NCBI RefSeq assembly: GCF_003856975.1
Contig: NZ_CP033107.1
Coordinates: 992,001-1,056,000 of the forward strand
Reading direction: 5' to 3'
From: Plantibacter sp. PA-3-X8
Lineage (GTDB): Bacteria; Actinomycetota; Actinomycetes; Actinomycetales; Microbacteriaceae
DNA length: 64,000 nucleotides
Position 1 is the first letter of the stretch, and every line of letters begins with the position of its first letter. Positions 24,300 to 32,388 of this stretch are shown in pieces. Below the pieces are notes generated by a model. The model worked only from the letters and a program-made list of their open reading frames with translations. It had not been told where the DNA came from and did not search any database. A program made the position numbers and the translations under genes.

Positions 24300-24887
24300 G
24301 TGCCGACCCTCATCGTGACCACTCATCCCGACGGCGACTCCCTCACCCGCCACCTCGCCGACCGCCTGGCCGAGGTGCTCACCCCCGACGCCGTCGAGGT
24401 CGCCGATCTGGCGGCGGAGGGCTTCGACCCGCGCTACCTGCTCAGTGACCGGCACACCTACCGCGTGGGCGGGGACTACACCCCCGATGTCGCGCGGGAA
24501 CAGGATCGTCTCGACCGCGCGACGGATCTGGTGCTCGTGTTCCCCGTGTACTGGTGGTCGATGCCGGCGCTGTTGAAGGGCTGGTTCGACCGCGTCTTCG
24601 TCAACGGCTGGGCGTTCGGCGTCGACGCCGACGGCGGGATCGTGCGCAAGCTCGACCGCTTGCGGATCCACGTCGTCCCCGTGGCGGGCGACGACGCCGG
24701 CGTCTACGACCGTCACGGCTACGAGCAGGCGATGCGGACGCAGATCGAGCACGGCATCGTCGACTTCTGCGGAGCCCGGCGCGGGGTGACGGCGTACGTC
24801 CACGACTCGGAAGGCGAGGACGCGGATGCGCGGACGCGTGCGGTCGAGGCGGCGGTGGCCGCGGTCGTCGAGGCGATTCGAGCCTGA
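24300..24887 (+). CDS. NAD(P)H:quinone reductase-like flavodoxin-fold protein
   Basis: A 195-residue protein of the Flavodoxin_2 (NQO1/MdaB-like) family: TLIVTTHPDGDSLTRHLADRL at the FMN-phosphate position, DLVLVFPVYWWSMPALLKGWFDRVF as the central strand and loop, and GWAFGVDADGG. Likely an FMN- or FAD-dependent NAD(P)H oxidoreductase for quinones. GTG start without a strong ribosome site. Convergent with the GntR gene across a repeat cluster. Confidence 0.85.
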   Translation: MPTLIVTTHPDGDSLTRHLADRLAEVLTPDAVEVADLAAEGFDPRYLLSDRHTYRVGGDYTPDVAREQDRLDRATDLVLVFPVYWWSMPALLKGWFDRVFVNGWAFGVDADGGIVRKLDRLRIHVVPVAGDDAGVYDRHGYEQAMRTQIEHGIVDFCGARRGVTAYVHDSEGEDADARTRAVEAAVAAVVEAIRA

Positions 24888-24890
24888 CCG

Positions 24891-25045
24891 CCTTTCGACA
24901 AGCTCAGGGACCGGGACGACCGCCCTTCGGCGAGCTCAGGGACCGGGACGACCGCCCTTCGACAAGCTCAGGGACAGGGACTCGGTCACTGAGCCGCCCC
25001 CTCCGGTCACTGAGCCGCCCCCTCCGGTCACTGAGCCTGTCGAAG
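24891..25045. repeat. CTTCGACAAGCTCAG repeat cluster, forward and inverted copies
   Basis: Three forward copies (from 24891, about 24925 and 24957) are followed by inverted units GGTCACTGAGCC at about 24983-25035, the last one complete (GGTCACTGAGCCTGTCGAAG, 25026-25045). The forward copies follow the plus-strand gene and the inverted ones follow the minus-strand gene, so long hairpins can form between the two convergent transcripts. Confidence 0.85.
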
Positions 25046-25047
25046 TG

Positions 25048-25785
25048 CTACGCCGTGAGCGTGCGGTTCAGCCGTTCGGTCGCGGTGTCCATGTGGTGCT
25101 GCATCGCAGCCGTCGCGGCGGCGGGGTCGCCCGACATGATCGCCTCGTAGACGGCCTCGTGCTCCTCGAAGGCGCGCTGTGCGTCGACGTCCTCGTGGAT
25201 ACCGCGCTCCACCCAGATGCGGAGCAGCGAGCGGATGCTCTGCAGGAGGTCGGACAGCACGCGGTTCCCGGTGGCGGAGGCGAGCTCCAGGTGGAACTTG
25301 AGGTCGGCCTCGATGAACTTGGTGCGGTTGGCACCCGCCTCGCTCATCGCGGTGAGGTGGTTGCGGAGCCGGTTGCGTGCCATGTCGTCCATGCGCGTCG
25401 CGGCGAGGCCGGCGGCGAAGACCTCGAGCTGCCCGCGCACCTCGATGAGTTCGCGGGTCCGTGGTTCGCCGAGCATGAGGCCCCAGCTGAGCGTCTCGGG
25501 GAGGAGCTCGGAGACGCTGCCGCGGAGGTAGGTGCCGCTGCCCGGGCGGACGTCGACGACGCCGAGGATCTCGAGCGCCGCGAGCGCCTCGCGGACGGCA
25601 GAGCGCCCGATGCCGAGGGATGCGGCGAGCTGGCGTTCCGGTGGGAGGCGGGTCCCCGGGGCGATCTCACCGCTCGTGAAGTGGTCGAGCAGGCGCTTCG
25701 CGACGGCGGAGACGGCGGATCCCACGGCGACCGGTCCGAGGCTGGACGAGATGTCGTCGGTCGGCCGATCCGGGAACGCAGGCAT
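25048..25785 (-). CDS. GntR-family regulator, FadR/FCD subfamily
   Basis: A 245-residue regulator. Winged helix at about 22-92 (LLDHFTSGEIAPGTRLPPER, LAASLGIGRSAVREALAALE, GSGTYLRGS) and an all-helical FCD ligand domain (about 100-235) with the usual Asp/His metal positions (DLKFHLELA, EEHEAVYEAI, HMDTA). FCD regulators sense small carboxylates or sugar acids. It is the regulator nearest to the apiose locus, and the D-apionate or 3-oxo-isoapionate made there would be fitting ligands (inference). A TACAGT -10 (25792-25797, minus strand) ends 6 nt before the ATG, indicating a leaderless mRNA. Confidence 0.9.
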   Translation of the reverse strand: MPAFPDRPTDDISSSLGPVAVGSAVSAVAKRLLDHFTSGEIAPGTRLPPERQLAASLGIGRSAVREALAALEILGVVDVRPGSGTYLRGSVSELLPETLSWGLMLGEPRTRELIEVRGQLEVFAAGLAATRMDDMARNRLRNHLTAMSEAGANRTKFIEADLKFHLELASATGNRVLSDLLQSIRSLLRIWVERGIHEDVDAQRAFEEHEAVYEAIMSGDPAAATAAMQHHMDTATERLNRTLTA

Positions 25786-25803
25786 GGGTTCACTGTATCG
25801 CGG

Positions 25804-25945
25804 CCCTTCGACAAGCTCAGGGACCCGGAGGGGGGCTTCAGGGACCGGGCGGGGGGCTTCAGGGACCGGGAGGGGTGCTTCAGGGACCGGTAGGGGTGCT
25901 TCAGGGACCGGGAGGGTGTTCAGGGACCGGGAGAGGCTCGGGGGC
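25804..25945. repeat. CTTCGACAAGCTCAG copy followed by 21-nt tandem units
   Basis: One full repeat at 25804-25826, then at least four tandem units of about 21 nt with the core GCTTCAGGGACCGGGAGGG. All point in the plus direction in a divergent gap. No gene; the promoter of the MFS gene follows immediately. Confidence 0.85.
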
Positions 25946-25954
25946 CAGCGATGC

Positions 25955-25983
25955 TTGAATTGGTCAACCGGTTGATGTATCGT
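25955..25983 (+). promoter_or_regulatory. Promoter with palindromic operator in the spacer (apiose operon 1)
   Basis: TTGAAT (25955-25960) and TATCGT (25978-25983) are 17 nt apart, and the spacer contains the perfect 12-bp palindrome TCAACCGGTTGA (25964-25975). A protein bound there would block RNA polymerase, so this looks like a repressor site. GGTCAACCGGTTG recurs exactly at 32278-32290 in front of the second apiose transcription unit. The central AACCGGTT would also suit a LacI-type protein, but the adjacent regulator is of GntR type. Confidence 0.65.
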
Positions 25984-26049
25984 TCATTCCGGTCCGACCC
26001 GGACCACGCCCTGCCCGCGGCATCGATGCCGCCCACCCGAGGAGTCATA

Positions 26050-27429
26050 GTGGACACCACCGCCCCCGCGGCCAATCCGGCTGTCGAGCGATCAGCCATC
26101 CGGAAGGTCTCGATCCGTCTCGTGCCGTTCGTGGCGCTGATGTTCTTCATCAACTACCTGGACCGCACCGCGATCGGGTTCGCCGCCCCCAACGGCATGA
26201 ACGAGGACCTCGCGCTCTCCGCCGCCCAGTTCGGCTTCGCGTCCGGCGTCTTCTTCATCGGCTACATCCTGCTCGAGGTGCCCAGCAACCTCGCGCTCAA
26301 CAAGTTCGGTGCCCGCCGCTGGCTCGCCCGCATCATGGTCACCTGGGGCATCGTCGCGGTCCTGTTCACCTGGGTCGCCAACTTCGAGCAGCTCGCGATC
26401 CTCCGCTTCGTGCTCGGTGTGGCCGAAGCCGGCTTCTTCCCCGGCGCGATCCTCTTCCTGAGCCTCTGGGTCCCGGCCAAGCACCGCAGCAAGATCCTCG
26501 CCCTCTTCTACCTGGCGCAGCCGCTCACCACCGTCATCGGCGCACCCCTCGCCGGGTGGCTCATCGGCCAGCACGGCGTGTTCTTCGGCCTCGAGGGCTG
26601 GCGGTTCATGTTCCTCGGCGTCGGTCTCCCGGCCATCCTCATCGGTGTCATCGCCTGGTTCTACCTGAAGGACCGCCCCGCGGACGCCAAGTGGCTGACC
26701 ACCGAGGAGCAGGTCTGGCTCACGGCGGCTCTCGCACATGAGAAGGCCACCACGGAGCAGAAGCAGGGCCACGTCAGCCTCAAGCACGCGTTCACGAGCG
26801 GTCGTGTCTGGATGCTCGCGTTCATCTACTTCGGCTTCATCTACGGCCTCTACGCGCTCGGCTTCTTCCTCCCCACGATCATCGAGGGCTTCCAGGAGAC
26901 GTTCGGGACCGAGTTCAACGTCATGCAGAAGGGCCTCATCACGGCGATCCCGTACGTGCCGGCCGCCATCGCCCTGTACTTCTGGTCTCGTGACGCGACG
27001 CGTCGTGGCCTGAAGACCTGGCACATCGTGATCCCCGCGATCGTCGGCGCCGTGAGCATCCCGCTCGCGCTCTTCGCCAACTCGCCCGCCCTCACCATCG
27101 CGATCATCGCGGTCACGGCCATGGCGATCTTCGCCGCGCTGCCGAACTTCTGGACGCTGCCCACACAGTTCCTCACCGGTGCGGCAGCGGCTGCCGGCAT
27201 CGCGCTCATCAACACGGTCGGCAACCTCGCCGGCTTCTCGGCGCCGTACATCACCGGCGCCGTCGCGGACCTCACCAAGGTCGGCGACACCCCGCAGTAC
27301 GTCGTCCCGATGTTCATCGTCGGTGGCTTCATGATGATCTCCGCCACGCTCATGGTGATCCTCTCCAAGCAGCGGAGCTCTCGCGAGCTGCGCGTCTCGC
27401 ACGACGACCTCACGGGCAAGACCCGATGA
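26050..27429 (+). CDS. MFS transporter, anion:cation symporter (ACS) type
   Basis: A 459-residue, 12-helix major facilitator. FINYLDRTAIGFAAPNGMNEDLALS and GYILLEVPSNLALNKFGARRWLARIM are the signatures of the ACS family (galactonate, glucarate, phthalate and tartrate permeases). These carry organic acids with protons, so D-apionate is a fitting substrate, although uptake of the free sugar or of a tetritol cannot be excluded. GTG start at 26050 after GAGGAG; the upstream in-frame ATGs lie in the promoter. The stop overlaps the kinase start (ATGA). First gene of the rightward operon. Confidence 0.88.
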   Translation: MDTTAPAANPAVERSAIRKVSIRLVPFVALMFFINYLDRTAIGFAAPNGMNEDLALSAAQFGFASGVFFIGYILLEVPSNLALNKFGARRWLARIMVTWGIVAVLFTWVANFEQLAILRFVLGVAEAGFFPGAILFLSLWVPAKHRSKILALFYLAQPLTTVIGAPLAGWLIGQHGVFFGLEGWRFMFLGVGLPAILIGVIAWFYLKDRPADAKWLTTEEQVWLTAALAHEKATTEQKQGHVSLKHAFTSGRVWMLAFIYFGFIYGLYALGFFLPTIIEGFQETFGTEFNVMQKGLITAIPYVPAAIALYFWSRDATRRGLKTWHIVIPAIVGAVSIPLALFANSPALTIAIIAVTAMAIFAALPNFWTLPTQFLTGAAAAAGIALINTVGNLAGFSAPYITGAVADLTKVGDTPQYVVPMFIVGGFMMISATLMVILSKQRSSRELRVSHDDLTGKTR

Positions 27430-29210
27430 CGCGCCTCTTCAACGACCCGGCGGACTTCGCCGACGAGATGATCGACGGCTTCGTCGCCGCGAACCGCAAC
27501 CAGGTCCGGCGCGTGACCGGCGGCGTCGTCCGGAGCACCCGGACGCCCGAGGGCACGGTCGCGCTCGTCATCGGCGGTGGCTCCGGCCACTACCCGGCGT
27601 TCGGCGGCATCGTCGGACAGGGCCTCGCTCATGGCGCGGCGATGGGCAACCTGTTCGCCTCGCCGTCCGCGCACCAGGTGGAGTCGGTCGCGAAGGCGGC
27701 GCAGCGCGGCGGCGGCGTCCTCCTCAGCTACGGCAACTACGCCGGTGATGTCCTCCACTTCACCCAGGCACAGGACGCCCTCAACGCGGCGGGCATCCCC
27801 ACCCGCAGCGTCGCCGTCACCGACGACATCTCGAGCGCGCCCCTCGCCGAGAAGCACAAGCGTCGGGGCATCGCCGGCGACCTCACCGTCTTCAAGTCCG
27901 CCGCCGCCGCGGCCGAGGCGGGCTACGACCTCGACGAGGTCGTCCGCGTCGCCACCCACGCGAACGAGCGCACCCGGTCCTTCGGTGTCGCCTTCAGCGG
28001 CTGCACCCTGCCGGGCGCGACCGAGCCGCTGTTCACCGTGCCCGAGGGCCGCATGGCGGTCGGCATGGGCATCCACGGCGAGCCCGGTATCGACGAGACC
28101 GACGTGCCGACGGCCGATGAGCTCGCCTCGCTGCTCGTCTCCTCGCTGCTCGCGGAACTGCCCGAGGGCGTCTCCGAGGCCACGGGCGCGCGCGTCGGGG
28201 TCATCCTCAACGGCCTCGGCTCGGTGAAGTACGAGGAACTGTTCGTCGTCTACCGTGCGGTCGCCGCACAGCTCGAGGCCGCAGGGGTGGAGATCGTCGA
28301 TCCCGAGGTCGGCGAGCTCGTCACGAGCTTCGACATGGCCGGCGTGTCGCTCACGCTCTTCTGGTTGGACGAGGAGCTCGAGGGCTTCTGGGCTGCCGGT
28401 GCCGACACCCCCGCCTACCGCAAGGGCGTCGTCGCAGCGGCCGAGCAGCTCGACCCCTCGGAGCTCGTCGCCGAGACGGCTGCCGAGATCCCCGAGTCCA
28501 CTGACGAGTCACGGGCAGCCGCCGCGGTCGTGGTCGAGGCCCTCGACGCGCTGGTCCAGGTCATCGACACGAACGTCGAGGAGCTCGGACGGATCGACGC
28601 CGTCGCGGGTGACGGCGACCACGGCATCGGCATGCAGCGCGGTGCTCGTGCCGCCGTCACCGCCGCACACGCCGCCGCCGATGCCGGGGCCGGTGCCCAC
28701 ACCGTCCTGCACCTGGCCGGCGACGCCTGGGCGGACCGCGCCGGCGGCACGTCCGGCGCCCTGTGGGGCCTCGCGCTCCGCTCGGTCGGAACCGCCCTCG
28801 GCGACGAGGCCGCACCAGGCCGCAGCGACGTCGCGACCGGCGTGCAGGCCGCGGTCGACGGCATCATGTCGTTCGGCAAGGCCGAGGTCGGACAGAAGAC
28901 GATGGTCGACGCGCTCGTGCCGTTCACCACCACGTTGCGTGCAGCCGTCGCCGACGGTTCCGACCTCGTCGCCGCCTGGACGACCGCCGCTACGGCTGCC
29001 TCCACCGCTGCCGCTGAGACCGCGGACCTCCTGCCGAAGATGGGCCGCGCCCGTCCGCACGCCGAGAAGAGTCTCGGTACCGTCGACGCCGGTGCCTACT
29101 CGTTCGGCCTGATCGTCACGGCGATCGTCCCCGTCCTCGAGCGGGCCGCCAGCACCACCGCGCCGGACGGCTCCACCAGCACCACCACCAACGAAGGAGT
29201 ACACGCATGA
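27426..29210 (+). CDS. lerK: DhaKL-type kinase, probable L-erythrulose kinase
   Basis: A 594-residue kinase that fuses the two halves of dihydroxyacetone kinase. DAK1 (about 1-330) has [12 protein letters not shown] and GIHGEPGI, whose His (about 217) binds the substrate carbonyl covalently. DAK2 (about 365-575) has the Mg-ATP site [11 protein letters not shown] and GGTSGALWG. In mycobacterial tetritol catabolism a homologue (LerK) phosphorylates L-erythrulose to L-erythrulose 1-phosphate. The following RpiB-type and TIM-type genes make that substrate more likely than dihydroxyacetone. Overlaps both neighbours by 4 nt. Confidence 0.82.
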   Translation: MTRLFNDPADFADEMIDGFVAANRNQVRRVTGGVVRSTRTPEGTVALVIGGGSGHYPAFGGIVGQGLAHGAAMGNLFASPSAHQVESVAKAAQRGGGVLLSYGNYAGDVLHFTQAQDALNAAGIPTRSVAVTDDISSAPLAEKHKRRGIAGDLTVFKSAAAAAEAGYDLDEVVRVATHANERTRSFGVAFSGCTLPGATEPLFTVPEGRMAVGMGIHGEPGIDETDVPTADELASLLVSSLLAELPEGVSEATGARVGVILNGLGSVKYEELFVVYRAVAAQLEAAGVEIVDPEVGELVTSFDMAGVSLTLFWLDEELEGFWAAGADTPAYRKGVVAAAEQLDPSELVAETAAEIPESTDESRAAAAVVVEALDALVQVIDTNVEELGRIDAVAGDGDHGIGMQRGARAAVTAAHAAADAGAGAHTVLHLAGDAWADRAGGTSGALWGLALRSVGTALGDEAAPGRSDVATGVQAAVDGIMSFGKAEVGQKTMVDALVPFTTTLRAAVADGSDLVAAWTTAATAASTAAAETADLLPKMGRARPHAEKSLGTVDAGAYSFGLIVTAIVPVLERAASTTAPDGSTSTTTNEGVHA

Positions 29211-29677
29211 CCGATCAGCTGCGCATCGTCATCGGCTCGGATGACGCCGGGTTCGACTACAAGGAGATCGTCAAGCGCGACCTTGAGCAGCACGACGGCG
29301 TCGCCTCGCTCGTCGACGTGGGCGTGGACGCCGATGGCCACACCGCCTACCCGCGCGTCGCGATCGCCGCCGCGGAACTCGTCGCGTCCGGCCAGGCCGA
29401 CCGCGCGCTCCTCTTCTGCGGCACCGGCCTGGGCGTCGCGATCGCCGCCAACAAGGTCGCCGGCATCCGCGCCGTCACGGCACACGACAGCTTCTCGGTC
29501 GAGCGCGGTGTCCTCAGCAACAACGCGCAGGTCCTGACGATGGGTCAGCGCGTCATCGGCATCGAGCTCGCCCGCCGCCTGGTGCGCGAGTGGCTGACGT
29601 ACCGCTTCGACGAGTCCAGCGCGAGTGCCGAGAAGGTCGCCGTCATCGGTGAGTACGAGGCGACGGGCTCCTGCTGA
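29207..29677 (+). CDS. derI: RpiB/LacAB-family isomerase, probable D-erythrulose-4-phosphate isomerase
   Basis: A 156-residue aldose-ketose isomerase of the RpiB fold. Seen are [13 protein letters not shown] at the N-terminus, [18 protein letters not shown] with the catalytic Cys (about 72), and [24 protein letters not shown]. RpiB itself converts ribose and ribulose 5-phosphates. The homologues EryI (Brucella erythritol pathway) and DerI (M. smegmatis) convert D-erythrulose 4-phosphate to D-erythrose 4-phosphate, which feeds the pentose phosphate pathway. The position between kinase and TIM homologue supports the latter role. ATGA overlap upstream, TGATG overlap downstream. Confidence 0.82.
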   Translation: MTDQLRIVIGSDDAGFDYKEIVKRDLEQHDGVASLVDVGVDADGHTAYPRVAIAAAELVASGQADRALLFCGTGLGVAIAANKVAGIRAVTAHDSFSVERGVLSNNAQVLTMGQRVIGIELARRLVREWLTYRFDESSASAEKVAVIGEYEATGSC

Positions 29678-30504
29678 TGACCGCCTCCCCGTCGACCGCG
29701 AGCACGTCGACCGCGCCCCGCGTGGTCGGGGTGAGCCTGAAGATGTACTTCGGCCACGCGCAGACCCTCGACTGGATCGAGCAGGTCGGCGCCCTCGCCC
29801 GCCGGCACGAGGCCGTGGTCGACGGTCGCGTGCGGCTGTTCGTCATCCCCGGCTACCTCGCGGTCGCGCCGTCGGTGGCGGCCCTCGTCGGGACGGGCGT
29901 GCTGGTCGGAGCACAGGACCTCGCGAGCGCGGACCGTGGCGCGTTCACCGGTGAGGTCGGCGGTCCCGAGCTCGCCGAGGTCGGCGTCGCGGTGGTCGAG
30001 GTCGGCCACGCGGAGCGCCGCTCCCTCTTCGGCGAGACCGACGAGGTCGTCGCCGAGAAGACCGCCGCGGCCCTCCGCAACCGCCTCTCGCCGGTCCTCT
30101 GCATCGGCGAGGTCGAGCGCACGACGCCCGAGGCGGCTGCGACGGAGTGCGTGCGACAGCTGGACTCCGCGCTCGCCGACGCCGTGGCAGGACCGGTGAT
30201 CGTCGCCTACGAGCCCGTGTGGGCGATCGGTGCGGCTGAACCCGCGTCTGCCGAGTACGTGCGAGCCGTCGGCGCGATCCTGAAACAATCGATCGCCGAG
30301 CGTCCCGACCGGGTCGGCAGTTCCGTCATCTACGGCGGCAGTGCGGGTCCCGGTCTGCTGACCGCCCTCGGTGACGACGTCGACGGCGTGTTCCTCGGAC
30401 GCTTCGCCCACGACGTCGCGGCGCTCGAGGCCGTGCTCGACGAGGCCCTTCGACAGGCTCAGGATGGCACCCTTCGACAGGCTCAGGGACCGAGGACAGC
30501 ATGA
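29677..30504 (+). CDS. lerI: TIM-family isomerase, probable L-erythrulose-1-phosphate isomerase
   Basis: A 275-residue triosephosphate-isomerase homologue. The catalytic Lys (SLKMYF, in place of the NWKM of housekeeping TIM), His-loop VGHAERRSLFGETDE, catalytic Glu AYEPVWAIG (about 178) and phosphate loop YGGSAGP are present. EryH/LerI proteins of this type interconvert L-erythrulose 1-phosphate and D-erythrulose 4-phosphate. The last 18 residues (LRQAQDGTLRQAQGPRTA) do not belong to the fold: they are encoded by two copies of the dispersed CTTCGACAGGCTCAG repeat that runs into the stop codon. An N-terminal Ser/Thr-rich leader of 14 residues is also unusual. Confidence 0.82.
   Translation: MTASPSTASTSTAPRVVGVSLKMYFGHAQTLDWIEQVGALARRHEAVVDGRVRLFVIPGYLAVAPSVAALVGTGVLVGAQDLASADRGAFTGEVGGPELAEVGVAVVEVGHAERRSLFGETDEVVAEKTAAALRNRLSPVLCIGEVERTTPEAAATECVRQLDSALADAVAGPVIVAYEPVWAIGAAEPASAEYVRAVGAILKQSIAERPDRVGSSVIYGGSAGPGLLTALGDDVDGVFLGRFAHDVAALEAVLDEALRQAQDGTLRQAQGPRTA
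30446..30492 (+). repeat. Two CTTCGACAGGCTCAG repeats inside a coding region
   Basis: Copies at 30446-30463 and 30470-30492 are read in frame as Leu-Arg-Gln-Ala-Gln at the C-terminus of the TIM-type isomerase. This is the only place in the window where the repeat is inside a confident gene. Confidence 0.85.
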
Positions 30505-31298
30505 TCGGCTTCGGCACCTACACCTTCTTCTGGGAGGGCTCCGAGCTCGCTCCCGAGCGCTTGAGCGTCATCGGCATGATCGAGCGCACGGCCGACGCCG
30601 GCGTCGAGCTCTTCCAGATCTGCGACGACGCCCGCATCGAGACGATGTCCGACGATGAGCTGCGCCAGATCGCCGAGGTCGCGCGCGAGCGTGGGGTCAC
30701 CCTCGAACTCGGGACGAAGGGGATCGCGGTCGCGCACCTCGAACGCTTCCTCCACATCGCCACCGTGCTGGGCGCGAAGCTCCTGCGCAGCATGGTCACG
30801 TCGGGCGACGACCGGCCGTCCCACGCGGCCGCCGTCGATCGACTCCGCGCGGTGCTCCCGGCGTTCGAAGCGGCCGGCGTGACGATCGCGCTCGAGACCT
30901 ACGAGCAGCTGTCGTCGCAGGAGCTCGTCGACCTCGTGAGTGCCGTCGACCACCCGAACCTCGGCATCTGCCTCGACCCCGCCAACACCGTGGCCCGGCT
31001 CGAGCACCCGAGCGACGTGATCGCCCGCACCGCCCCGTACGTCCGCAACATCCACGTCAAGGATTTCGCGTTCACCCGTCGGGGTGGCTGGGTCGGCTTC
31101 ACCCTCGAGGGTGCCCCGCTCGGCACCGGCCTGCTCGACTACCCCGCCCTCACCGCCGTCGTCCGACCGGACGAACGCGGTGTCAACCAGATCATCGAAC
31201 ACTGGCTCCCGCTCGGCGACTCCATCACGGAGACGATCGAGCTCGAGCGCACGTGGACCGCACACAACCTGCAGTACCTGAGAGAAGGAAGATCATGA
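30501..31298 (+). CDS. oiaC: Xylose-isomerase-like TIM barrel protein, probable 3-oxo-isoapionate decarboxylase
   Basis: A 265-residue protein of the sugar phosphate isomerase/epimerase (AP-endonuclease-2-like) fold. Metal-ligand candidates are the Glu in ALETYEQ (about 132), Asp in CLDPANT (about 158), His in HVKDF (about 184) and Glu in IELERTW (about 248). The ELGTKG and MIGFGTYTFFWEG segments fit the OiaC group, which decarboxylates 3-oxo-isoapionate to L-erythrulose. The genes on both sides supply its substrate (ApnO) and consume its product (LerK). The fold alone would not give the function; context does. Start overlaps the upstream stop. Confidence 0.78.
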   Translation: MIGFGTYTFFWEGSELAPERLSVIGMIERTADAGVELFQICDDARIETMSDDELRQIAEVARERGVTLELGTKGIAVAHLERFLHIATVLGAKLLRSMVTSGDDRPSHAAAVDRLRAVLPAFEAAGVTIALETYEQLSSQELVDLVSAVDHPNLGICLDPANTVARLEHPSDVIARTAPYVRNIHVKDFAFTRRGGWVGFTLEGAPLGTGLLDYPALTAVVRPDERGVNQIIEHWLPLGDSITETIELERTWTAHNLQYLREGRS

Positions 31299-32167
31299 CC
31301 GACACCACCACCGTCGCGGACCAGCTCACCATCGCCGTCATCGGCGCGGGCGGCAAGATGGGCATGCGCGTCTCCAACAACCTCGTGAAGACCAGCCACA
31401 CCGTCTTCTACAGCGAGGTCTCGCCCGCCGGCCAGGAGCGCGTGACCGAGGCCGGTCGCGAGCTCACCGAGACCGATGCGGCCGTCACCGACGCCGACGT
31501 CGTCATCCTCGCCGTCCCGGACCTCGCCCTCAAGGCCGTGTCCGCCGGCGTCGTCCCGCTCATGAAGTCGGGCGCCGTGCTCCTCACGCTCGACCCGGCC
31601 GCAGCGTACGCGGGTCTGCTGACGCGTCGCGACGACGTCATCCAGGCCGTCACGCACCCCTGCCACCCGTCGGTCTTCGTCGAGCGCCACACGCCCGAGG
31701 AGTACGCGGACACCTTCGGTGGCATCGCCGCTCTTCAGGACGCCATCGCGGCGATCGAGTCCGACGACGCTGAGAAGCAGGCGCAGGTCGAGGCCGTCGT
31801 CCGGGCGATCTTCGCCCCAGTCGGTGAAGTCCACTGGGTCACGGTCAAGCAGCTCGCGCAGCTCGAGCCGACCCTCGTGGAGACGATCGCCTGCATGATC
31901 GGTGCGCTCCTCAAGGAGTCGCTCGACGAGGCCGTCAACACCATGGGTGTGCCGGAGCCGGCCGCTCGTGCGATCCTCCTCGGCCACACGCAGGTCGCCC
32001 TCGCGAACTCGCTCAAGGGCGACAACCCGTTCTCCGACGCATGCCTCATCGCGATGGACTACGGCCGCAGCGCGATCATCAAGGACGACTGGAAGAAGGT
32101 CTTCCAGGACGACGAGCTCGACAAGAACCTCGCCGCCATGCTCCACCTCGACAAGATCGAGCGGTAA
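31295..32167 (+). CDS. apnO: NAD-dependent oxidoisomerase, probable D-apionate oxidoisomerase
   Basis: A 290-residue protein with an N-terminal Rossmann fold (IAVIGAGGKMGMRVSNNL, about residues 12-29; VVILAVPDLALK) and a helical C-terminal half (LEPTLVETIACMIGALLKES, HTQVALANSL) like that of 6-phosphogluconate-dehydrogenase-type proteins. ApnO oxidises D-apionate and rearranges it to 3-oxo-isoapionate. The TATATHPCHP-type segment appears here as VTHPCHPSVFVERHT and may form the metal site. ATG at 31295 overlaps the preceding stop and follows GAAGGA. Last gene of the first apiose unit. Confidence 0.8.
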   Translation: MTDTTTVADQLTIAVIGAGGKMGMRVSNNLVKTSHTVFYSEVSPAGQERVTEAGRELTETDAAVTDADVVILAVPDLALKAVSAGVVPLMKSGAVLLTLDPAAAYAGLLTRRDDVIQAVTHPCHPSVFVERHTPEEYADTFGGIAALQDAIAAIESDDAEKQAQVEAVVRAIFAPVGEVHWVTVKQLAQLEPTLVETIACMIGALLKESLDEAVNTMGVPEPAARAILLGHTQVALANSLKGDNPFSDACLIAMDYGRSAIIKDDWKKVFQDDELDKNLAAMLHLDKIER

Positions 32168-32182
32168 CCCACCTCCCCGACT

Positions 32183-32268
32183 GTTCGCAATTCAGGACGT
32201 GCCCGGCGCGTCGGCCCGCTCCACCCCCGATCCGGGTCGACGTGCCGCGGCCGTCCTGAATTGCGAAC
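32183..32268. repeat. 86-bp element with 16-bp perfect inverted ends
   Basis: Arms GTTCGCAATTCAGGAC (32183-32198) and GTCCTGAATTGCGAAC (32253-32268) enclose 54 GC-rich nt. It follows the apnO stop by 15 nt and precedes the next promoter, so it may terminate the first unit or be a palindromic mobile repeat. Related in its TCAGGAC core to the element at 6703-6772. Confidence 0.7.
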
Positions 32269-32277
32269 GTCGCATGC

Positions 32278-32303
32278 GGTCAACCGGTTGTGCCGGATAG
32301 GCT
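32278..32303 (+). promoter_or_regulatory. Second GGTCAACCGGTTG operator and promoter (apiose operon 2)
   Basis: GGTCAACCGGTTG (32278-32290) repeats the operator core found at 25962-25974. A TAGGCT -10 box lies at 32298-32303, and the CAACCGGTTG palindrome (32281-32290) occupies the -35/-10 spacer. No good -35 is seen (TGCGGT at the right distance), so an additional activator is possible. The SDR gene starts at 32389. Confidence 0.6.
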
Positions 32304-32388
32304 GCAGACGACCCGATGCACCACCCGCGACAGCCACTGCGACACCCGCGACACCACCCCCGCAACACCGCACGAGAGACAGGCGACG

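Noticed and set aside
24300..24380. tRNA or riboswitch in intergenic gaps
   Set aside because: I looked through the gaps above 130 bp for cloverleaf ends, T-loop GTTCGA-type sequence with matching arms, or known riboswitch cores and found none that folds; the GGTTC-like strings belong to genes or repeats.
27426..29210. Dihydroxyacetone kinase for glycerol use
   Set aside because: The fold would allow it, but no glycerol dehydrogenase or facilitator is nearby and the following isomerases act on tetrulose phosphates; kept only as an alternative.
29207..30504. Housekeeping RpiB and triosephosphate isomerase
   Set aside because: Both are translationally coupled to a DhaKL kinase and an apiose-type module, the TIM homologue has SLKMYF instead of the NWKM motif, and glycolytic genes are absent, so the tetrulose-phosphate roles fit better.
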